From contig JAPMOS010000289.1 in NCBI GenBank assembly GCA_027972325.1, forward strand, positions 1 to 33,943: DNA of 33,943 nt. Direction: 5' to 3'. The position numbers and the translations under genes are program-made. The notes below the pieces were generated by a model that was not told where the DNA came from, did not search any database, and saw only the letters and a program-made list of their open reading frames with translations. Below, piece by piece: positions 27,230 to 33,943 of this stretch (position 1 is its first letter; each line of letters begins with the position of its first letter). Origin of the DNA: Paratrimastix pyriformis. Lineage: Eukaryota; Preaxostyla; Paratrimastigidae.

Positions 27230-27357
27230 TCACGTCAGGCAACGCAAAAAGCGGCACTGACCACAAATAGAAAGAAATTCCATGTCAGCTGACACGGATA
27301 GTGTACCCTGCCCTTTGCGTTTCGCACGCTTCAAGACGCATCCCTATTGGGCAAAGA

Positions 27358-28974
27358 ATGGATCAAGCAGATCAACAAGCAACACCACAACAACAGACCC
27401 AGCAGCAACAGGGGCCCGCCCTTGACCCTGAACATCCGGCCAACCCTGGCCCCCAAACCCAACCTCCTGACCCTGAAGGCGACACTGGAGCGGAGGGTGA
27501 CAGCTCTCTGTTGGGTGCAACAAATCCTGAAGAAAAAGAAGGTGAAAGCGATCAAGATCAAGAGGAAGTCGGACAATACTACTTCGATACTCTCCAACAG
27601 ATCTATTTCAAACCAACGGCCAAGTTACCGGACATCTTTGCGAAGGAGGCCCCTACAAAAAAGGTGGTGACTCCTCCAACCTTACCAGAAAGAGAAGCAC
27701 AGACTTTGCAGATGCTGGGGCTGCAATTCAATCGTCTTCAACACGAAGCACCGACACAAGAGGAATTCGCTCGCGTTGTTCACGTCGGCCGCGCGTTTCC
27801 CAACTTTCGAGACCAAGGCAAGGCCGATCCTGCAGTTGCACCACCAGTGAGTGCCTTACGCCTCATTGATCCAGACCTGCGGAAGGCGGCGACTCAACGG
27901 GACAGTGCGCTGGCTCGGGCTACAGCAGGGGTGTTCTCCGCTATGCGCCCTCTACAGACTCTGGTGGCACTCGCCAACCTTTCGACGGCATCATCGCCGT
28001 CTGAGCTCTCATTCGAGGCCGCTCGAAACCTTGGCATCCTGGCTCTGGATGCCCTCAAGGAAACGACGAGGACCCTTAGCGACCTCCGCCGGAGCGAGTG
28101 GCGCCCACTGTGCCGGCTGGAGGACGGGACGAAGATGCCCGAGGCCTGCATCATCGAGGCCAGCGAGCTGGAGGCTTTGAAGAACAAAGCCACGACGGCC
28201 ACCGAAGCCAGGGAAAAAGCCACTAAACCCGGGTCTGCCCATGGCCTCCTCTGCCACACTGGGTGTGGACACGGGCACTCCCAAAAACACCAAGTCAAAC
28301 AGCACGGACTACCTCTGGGTTATTCCAAAGTCAAGACGGCGCAAGAAAACCCACTTTCTGTCCCCAGAATTTTGTCTGCCCTCGGGTCCTCCGTTGGCGC
28401 ACGCTTTTCGACCAACCTCGTTGGCCTTATCATCACAGAGCCCACAACCAACTGGGGTCACAGAAGGCTCATTGGCATTCAATTCGGGTGCAGCCCCTCC
28501 TTTTCCTCGCTCCGTGGCGTTGTCTTGCCAAGAGACACGTTACAATCAACAAGAAGAAAAGGTGAAGGGTCTGCTGCTCACCAACTCGCACCGCACAATG
28601 CTGAAATACTCGATACTCATCAGTCTTTGGTCCGGGAAGCCAGTCCTTGTGGTGTTCCACTCGGCACAACCGTGGCTAAACTGGAAACAACTTCTGCACC
28701 AGTTCCACCGGCACCGGACGTATCAGCACCGGTGATCACACCCTCGCAGGCGTCGTCGCCAGCACTCGGAGAGGCAGTCTGTATGAGCCCTACCGCACAG
28801 TCACTCTCACACTCAGAGCAGGACAAGGCAACAAAGCCCGTGGGGCAGTCGGGGCGGGCCTGGGGGTCCAGTCCAGGCTCTGACGGGTCGATGGAGGAAC
28901 ATCACCCAGGGAGACTCGCGGCATGGGAACACTACCCACCGGAACCCTCCGCGCGAGGACATTACCCCAGGTGA
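27358..28974 (+). pseudogene. Gag-like gene of the DIRS-type element
   Basis: The likely start is MDQADQQATPQQQ at 27,358. A Gln/Pro-rich and acidic N-terminal region (~80 residues) is followed by a helical core (residues ~85-290) with YYFDTLQQIYFKP, LPDIFAKEAPT, RAFPNF and helices around LGILALDALKET. It is the first gene of the element and sits where DIRS gag genes lie. After about residue 290 the coding character fades. No zinc knuckle is seen. It would form the nucleoprotein particle for reverse transcription. Broken. Confidence 0.55.
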
Positions 28975-29479
28975 GGCAGGCACTCACCGGAGAGACCCCG
29001 AGGGGCAGCACACGGTGCTGACGGAAGGACATGCGGAGGCGATCTCGTCGGGCAAACCTGAAACCCTCATGGAGGTCTGCGAGGTTGGGGACTCGGAACA
29101 GCAACTCACACCCCAGGTTAGCGTCGTCACCTCAGCGGGGCGAGCGTCACCCAAGGAGGTCCCGAACGTGGGGGCTACACAGAGACCGGCGAGAAGGATC
29201 CGCCGACCTTGGGCGAGGGGTTTGTGAACCCGAGACGGACCGATACACAGTCAGAGGCGGTCACACTCCCAATGCGGGGACACGCGGGGAGGTCTGCGAG
29301 GCAGGGTCCCGGAAACACCCACTCACACGTTCCGCTAGCGTTGGCGGTGAAGCTCATGCACCTCAGTGGCGGAGGCAGCGACTCGCGTCCCCACCACCCC
29401 TCCGGTACGGGTGCGGGGTGGGGGAGACGCCCCTGGGGGGTGGCGCCGATAAAAGTAACCCCCAAAACGGCCAGATCAA

Positions 29480-31352
29480 ATGGCAGGGCAAGACCTACCT
29501 GGCCCGGGAGTGGGACCAGAGCAAGGGAGGGCGGCAGCAGTCTGTCCAGCACACCTGCACCACCCTTCATGCACTCCCTCACCCCTCCGCCCCGTCTTGT
29601 TCCCGCTCTCCCCCACAACCCGTCACGGGACCGGAGGAGGGTGCCAAGTCCCGGGAGGGCAGGCACCCAACTCGGGAACCCACTCACCCCCACCCCTCAG
29701 AGCTCTGCCTCACCCCATAACACGGCCCAAGGGGCTCAGCTCGGGGGAGGGACAGTCCCAACCCTGGGGGAGGGACCCTCCTTCTCGGACTGGACCCTCA
29801 ATGGGACCGGGAGCAGGCCAAACTGCGGCTGCTGGCACAGCACCCACCTCGGGGACCACTGGCAGGCAGGCTGGCTCGGCACCGGGAGGAGTGGTTGGCC
29901 CTCAGACCACCTCGGGAAGTGGCACAGGTGGTATCGGAAGGGTTTCACATCCCGTTCAAGGGACCCCCACCCAACCCGGGGACGTGGTCCCGGGACCACT
30001 TGGTGGGGAGGAGAAACTGGGCTTGGAGGCGGTGGTCCAGGAGTACCTTGGGATATCGGCACTGAAAACGATCCAGGGGGTCGGACAAAGGGATGAGATC
30101 TCCCATTTTTGGGCGGCCCAAGCCCGGCGGGAAATGGAGGTTGATCCTGGACCTCACCGCCTTGAATCACTTCATCTTCTGCCCCTCCTTCAAAATGGAG
30201 GGTGGAAGACGGTGAGGGCCGTGGTGGAGCCCATGATGTGGGCCACCAAGATCGACTTGAAACATGCATACTTTCACATCCCGATCTTTCCACCTCACCG
30301 GAAATACCTGGGAGTCGAATGGGAGGGCACGGAATATCGCTTCCAAGCCCTCCCATTCGGCCTGAATGTGGCTCCCAGAATCTTTACGAAGACCATGAGA
30401 GTGGCAATCAAGGAAGCCCGAAGACACGGCATCTTGGTAGTCCACTACATCGACGACCTACTGGTGTTGGGCAGGTCACCACAGGAGACCAAACTGCATC
30501 CACTGGCACTCCTTCGTCACCTCCTCTCACTCGGGTTCGAGATCAGCTGGGACAAAACCCAAGTGGAACCAGTTCAAATGCTGGAGTTCCTGGGGTTTGT
30601 CCTCGACACTCGAGCGATGACACTCTCACTCCCACCCGAGAAGGCACAGAAGGTGAGAGAGATGGCGCACAACACCCAACAGTGCACCACCATCAAAGCC
30701 AAATCATTGGCAGCGGTGATCGGGTTCATGTCGTCATGCAGGGAGACGATTCGCCCGGCCTGCTTGTACCTGCGCAACCTGAACATCGACCTGTCCACGG
30801 CGATCAAGGCGCAGGGGGGGTGGCATGCACTGGTGACCCTTTCGGAGGAGTCACACAGGGACTTGGAGTGGTGGGAACATGCACAGTACCCCACCAGCAC
30901 CCCACTTCGGACCCCACCAGCAGAGCTGATCCTGACCACGGATGCAGCCGAGATGGGCTGGGGGGCAGTGCTGAGGACTCCGGCACAGAGCATCGAGCAG
31001 GGCATCCCAGCACACGAGTTGTGGAGAGTGACGGACCTGCAGGACATCAGCTCGATAAACCCGCTCGAATTGGAAGCGGGCATCAGGTCACTCCACCTGT
31101 TCCGGGAACAGGTCACGGGCAAGTCCGTACTTTGGTTCTCGGACAATTCGTCTGTCGTGTGGTCAGTCGGCAGACTCAAGTCACAGAGTCAGCAGCTCAA
31201 CACCCGGTTGAGAAAACTCTGGGAGTTCTGTCAGACACACCGGATCACCCTCACCACAGAGCACATTCACGGCATCGACAACGTGAGCGGACAGGCTCTC
31301 GCGGTGGGTCGACGCCGAAGATTACCAGCTCCACCCAGCCCTCTTCAGGGCG
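29480..31352 (+). pseudogene. DIRS-type reverse transcriptase and RNase H
   Basis: The reverse transcriptase core runs from about 30,100: MMWATKIDLKHAYFHI near 30,231, FQALPFGLNVAPRIF near 30,340, then the catalytic YIDDLLVLG near 30,446, and FLGFVLDTR near 30,588. RNase H follows with ILTTDAAEMGWG (30,928), INPLELEAG (31,056), WFSDNSSVVW (31,133) and HIHGIDNVSGQAL (31,264), giving the usual Asp-Glu-Asp-Asp set. Sequence similarity pattern and domain order are those of DIRS elements. The region before 30,100 is Pro/Gly-rich and weakly conserved. The gene is broken. Confidence 0.8.
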
Positions 31353-31634
31353 GTGGTGAAACTCAGGACGAAACCGACGGTGGACGCCTTTGCATCGGCG
31401 CGAAACCACCTGTGCCCCGGTTCTGGTCCTGGTCAAGGAACCGGGAGCGGTGGAGTGGACTTCTTTCGGCAGAACCTAGCCTCAGAAGTGCCGTGGATCA
31501 ACCCACCGTTCTCGCTCATCCTCAGAGTCTTGGAACGGTTGAGGGAGCAGCGGGGAGGCCCTCTCCTCACCCCGGTGTGGACATCGGCACCGTGGTGGCC
31601 AGTGATGCTGCACATGGCAGTGGCACCACCCTGA
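31353..31634 (+). pseudogene. Methyltransferase-like remnant downstream of RNase H
   Basis: A short frame gives PTVDAFASARNHLCPG, then WINPPFSLILRVLERL and PVWTSAPWWPVML. The order PTVD.FAS … NPPF … P.W…W is common after RNase H in DIRS elements, where the domain is described as DAM-like. NPPF matches the (D/N)PP(Y/F) motif of N6-adenine methyltransferases. It is probably inactive and forms part of a broken gene. Confidence 0.5.
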
Positions 31635-31979
31635 CCCTACCGCGGCAGGAGAACACATTCCTGGCAGGCACGACACGCAACCTCAAGGGGTGGGCCCCAC
31701 ACTGGGAGTGTTGTGTGACACAGGTGTCGGGGGACCCAGTCCGGCAAGCCAGGGCACACCTCGAGTGGGGTTGGCAGACACTCACCAATCCGGATCTCAC
31801 CCTCGTCCGGAAGTTCCAGGACCGACAGCTGCACCCCATGGGTCCAGCCCGGATCTTCGACGACCCGGAGGCCTGGTGGGGAGCAACGAGCCCCTGATCC
31901 CACAGTGGGACAGGGAGCTGTAGACGTCGACGCAGACTCGGGAGAGGACATGACCTTAGCCGAGCTGGCAGCGTCTCTG

Positions 31980-33250
31980 CGCTCAAAGAGCACCACCACC
32001 CCACTCTCATGACACACACCACCCGAGTCCTGTGTGACAAACCCGCCGGGTCGGTCGGAAGCACCCACGAGTGGGGCCTGATGCCCAGAACGCCGCGGGG
32101 ACACCCGTGGACGGAACTCTGTTCGCCCGGGCAAGAAAGGTCCTGCCCCAGGACGCGCGACACCCACACCCACAGCCCGGAAAAGCTCTCAGAGGCACCT
32201 GCTTGGGCCCCAAGCATCCGGAGCTGTCGGCGGCAGGTTATTTCATTCAGAGGTCATTGGCAGAGAAACCTCGAAGAAATACTCACACATTATTCGCCGC
32301 TGAAGAGTGGTGCGCGCTCAAAGACCTGGCCTGATCACGGAGGCGACCGACCAGAATGAGGTCCAGGTCGCCTCGTTCATCGCGGATGAAGCCATGGAGA
32401 GGGACCTCAGCTCGGGCTCGGCAGGGCACGTCGCTCAGCACTGTCCATGTACTTCACCATGAGTGGCCACCCTCTATCCCCGGAAGGCAAACTGGTGAAA
32501 CAAGTCGTCACCGGCATCGGGAAGGACAAACCGGCTGGGGCAAAGACCTCGGTCCGATCTGGGACCTAGCAGACCTCTTGAAATTGCTCGAGGGGTGGGC
32601 CGACAATGCGACCTTGACCAAAACCGGCTCATTGGTAAAGTCGCCAGCTTGTTGGAGATCGCGGGGTTGAGGGTCATGGACACGACCTCGATCTCTTTTC
32701 CGACTCACGCTTTGAGTTCGGCCAGCCGGGTGTGAGCACTCCGTTCGGCTGAAGGTGTGTCCGAAGGAGACACACAACACCAAGATTCGATGGGTCCAGG
32801 TGGTCGGGCTCCCGACAACCCACTGTGCCTACACTGCGCCATGAAACAGTGGCTGACCAAGCGGCCGACGGAACCAGCGGTGGCGGGTCAGGCAGTGTCG
32901 GACACCTCTTTGTCTTTCCACGGGATCACTCTGTGAAGTGCAGGGTGGGCAAAGCCATCTCGGCAGACTGGATCCGGAACTGCGTGCGTTCGACGATGAC
33001 GGTGGCAGGCATTCCCCTGCGGTGGGGTGCCCATTCCGCTCAGCCGCCCGTCGAAAGCCGCTGCACTGGGCATTCCTGCCACAGATTCTGACCAGGTTTC
33101 GTTGGAGCTCCAGGTCCAGCACCTACAAATGCACTATGGTCGCACAGTGGAAGGAGTCACGGATCGCTTCGACGAGGCACTGTTGGCGGGTCGGTTCAGT
33201 GGCAAACCTCATGAAATGTCGGGGACCGCTGAACCTGACAGGGGGACCCT
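31980..33250 (+). pseudogene. Tyrosine recombinase of the DIRS-type element
   Basis: Coding remnants in the region before the right terminal repeat include MSGHPLSPEGKLVKQVV near 32,460 and LFVFPRDHSVKC near 32,907. A box with IPLRWGAHSA near 33,012-33,041 resembles the conserved His-x-x-Arg region (usually GAHSxRRA) of DIRS recombinases, and further helices lie up to about 33,230. Its place at the right end of the element fits. The enzyme would integrate circular DNA copies. The gene is broken in more than one place. Confidence 0.55.
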
Positions 33251-33303
33251 AGGGGTTCCCCCCCTTGGCAGGCACGAGTTGAGGCAGTGTGATTCCTTTA
33301 TGC

Positions 33304-33377
33304 TGTCTATTTTCCTGGGGTTTGGGAAGATGAAGGTCGTCGATTGATTACTCGTTCGCCGAGGCTCCGAGGCTGAA
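33304..33377 (-). repeat. Right inverted terminal repeat of the DIRS-type element
   Basis: This is the reverse complement of the left repeat at 27,153-27,229. It is itself the left arm of a larger imperfect palindrome, because TCTTCTTCCCAAACCCCAGAAATA at 33,394-33,420 mirrors TATTTTCCTGGGGTTTGGGAAGA at 33,308-33,331. Confidence 0.8.
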
Positions 33378-33438
33378 GCGAGGAATCATCAGACTCTTCT
33401 TCTTCCCAAACCCCAGAAATACTCCCACCCGCCTCCTG

Positions 33439-33915
33439 GTGGCGGAGCACCACATGGCTTACAGCCCCACTGCCTCACCACCTCCTGAGCCTGCCGACAC
33501 CACCTTTGCTCTTCCCCATTTTGAGGAGCAAGGGTGGGGAGGGGAGACAGGTCATGTTACCTTTCCCCCTCTGTCACAACACAACCACACTCGCCCGCAC
33601 ACAGCCCCGCGCTGGACCCGGGCAAGGAACTCGGTCTACAACGCCAACCGGCGCCTGACTGCGGCCAAGCAAGGCTACGATCACCCCAAGGCCGCTACGC
33701 GCTCTTCACTCTGGAAGATGGGTCGAGGTGGTCTTCCAACACCCACCGCGGCCGCAGTGGACACTGGGTCTCTGTCGCGCGGACGCGGGAGGTGGCTCTG
33801 TTCGAGGCGCGACCGAGAGGATGGTCTCGGGGTGCTACTCGTGGCCGTGGTTGTGCCGTGGCGGCCGCAAGTTCTTTTCGGCCGCCTCTTCTGCCTGTGG
33901 CAAGAGCTCCGCTGA
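33439..33915 (+). CDS. Unrecognised reading frame at the right edge
   Basis: A 158-codon frame starts MAEHHMAYSPTASPPPEP. It is Pro/Thr-rich, then Arg-rich. A second frame (33,534 to the edge) also reads as plausible protein (GRYALFTLEDGSRWSS, GHWVSVART). Neither shows a known domain. The sequence could be host coding sequence or another retroelement, cut by the window edge. Confidence 0.25.
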   Translation: MAEHHMAYSPTASPPPEPADTTFALPHFEEQGWGGETGHVTFPPLSQHNHTRPHTAPRWTRARNSVYNANRRLTAAKQGYDHPKAATRSSLWKMGRGGLPTPTAAAVDTGSLSRGRGRWLCSRRDREDGLGVLLVAVVVPWRPQVLFGRLFCLWQELR

Positions 33916-33943
33916 GGAGTCTGCTGCGGAGGGGGAAGTGAAT

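Larger units (their letters stand above)
27153..33377 (+). mobile_element. DIRS-type tyrosine-recombinase retroelement, fossil
   Basis: Inverted terminal repeats of 74-77 bases bound a 6.2-kb element. Inside are a gag-like gene, a reverse transcriptase with RNase H of DIRS type (YIDDLL), a methyltransferase-like remnant, and a tyrosine recombinase near the right end. This is the order known for DIRS elements, which integrate by recombinase rather than integrase and so leave no target duplication. The element is broken in several places (roughly five or more), but its ends are still ~95% alike, suggesting a moderately old copy. Confidence 0.75.

Noticed and set aside
33534-33941. A third USP-like histidine box (GHWVSV)
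   Set aside because: Only the short GHWVSV resembles it; no cysteine box, zinc ribbon or FND-type motif is nearby.

Overview
The window is eukaryotic, mobile-element-rich DNA made of two very different halves. Positions 1 to about 12,745 are AT-rich and hold compact, closely packed genes of a capsid-bearing virus-like element of the Polinton / Polinton-like virus / adintovirus kind. Positions about 12,750 to 33,943 are GC-rich and hold retroelements and simple repeats. The GC-rich part looks like host chromosome. A ~165-bp repeat family present in it also lies inside an insertion in the virus-like genes, so both halves share one genome. The host cannot be named from this; a GC-rich protist or alga is a reasonable guess.

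Virus-like part (left end outside the window): a charged C-terminal fragment and a proline-rich protein, several small unknown genes, a broken double-jelly-roll-type major capsid gene, an apparently whole A32/FtsK-HerA-type packaging ATPase with an N-terminal C2H2 finger, a divergently transcribed acidic protein, a small membrane protein, and a long tail-fibre-like gene ending in a Peptidase_S74-type chaperone. A 1.53-kb element with terminal inverted repeats and TA duplications is inserted in the fibre gene. After it come a small gene resembling algal-virus DUF5871 proteins and an AT-rich gene-free end with 127-bp tandem repeats. No polymerase, integrase or protease gene is seen here. Perfect hairpins follow the capsid gene and overlap the ATPase stop, resembling the hairpin 3'-end signals known in mimivirus and its virophages.

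GC-rich part: at the junction lies a minus-strand gene remnant (SAP-like N-terminus, long Gln/Ala minisatellite, front half of a USP-type ubiquitin protease). Head to head with it is a decayed plus-strand LINE (about 15.1-24.7 kb) with ORF1 and a long ORF2: unknown N-terminus, USP-like (C19) domain, APE endonuclease, reverse transcriptase, RNase H, and C-terminal zinc knuckle. The USP-like domain in a LINE is the most unusual observation here.

From 24.7 to 27.15 kb there are repeat fragments, a proline/alanine-rich reading frame, an inverted repeat and tandem repeats, but little else. From 27,153 to 33,377 lies a broken DIRS-type tyrosine-recombinase retroelement with inverted terminal repeats, gag-like, RT-RNase H, methyltransferase-like and recombinase parts. 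The last ~560 bases hold one unrecognised reading frame.
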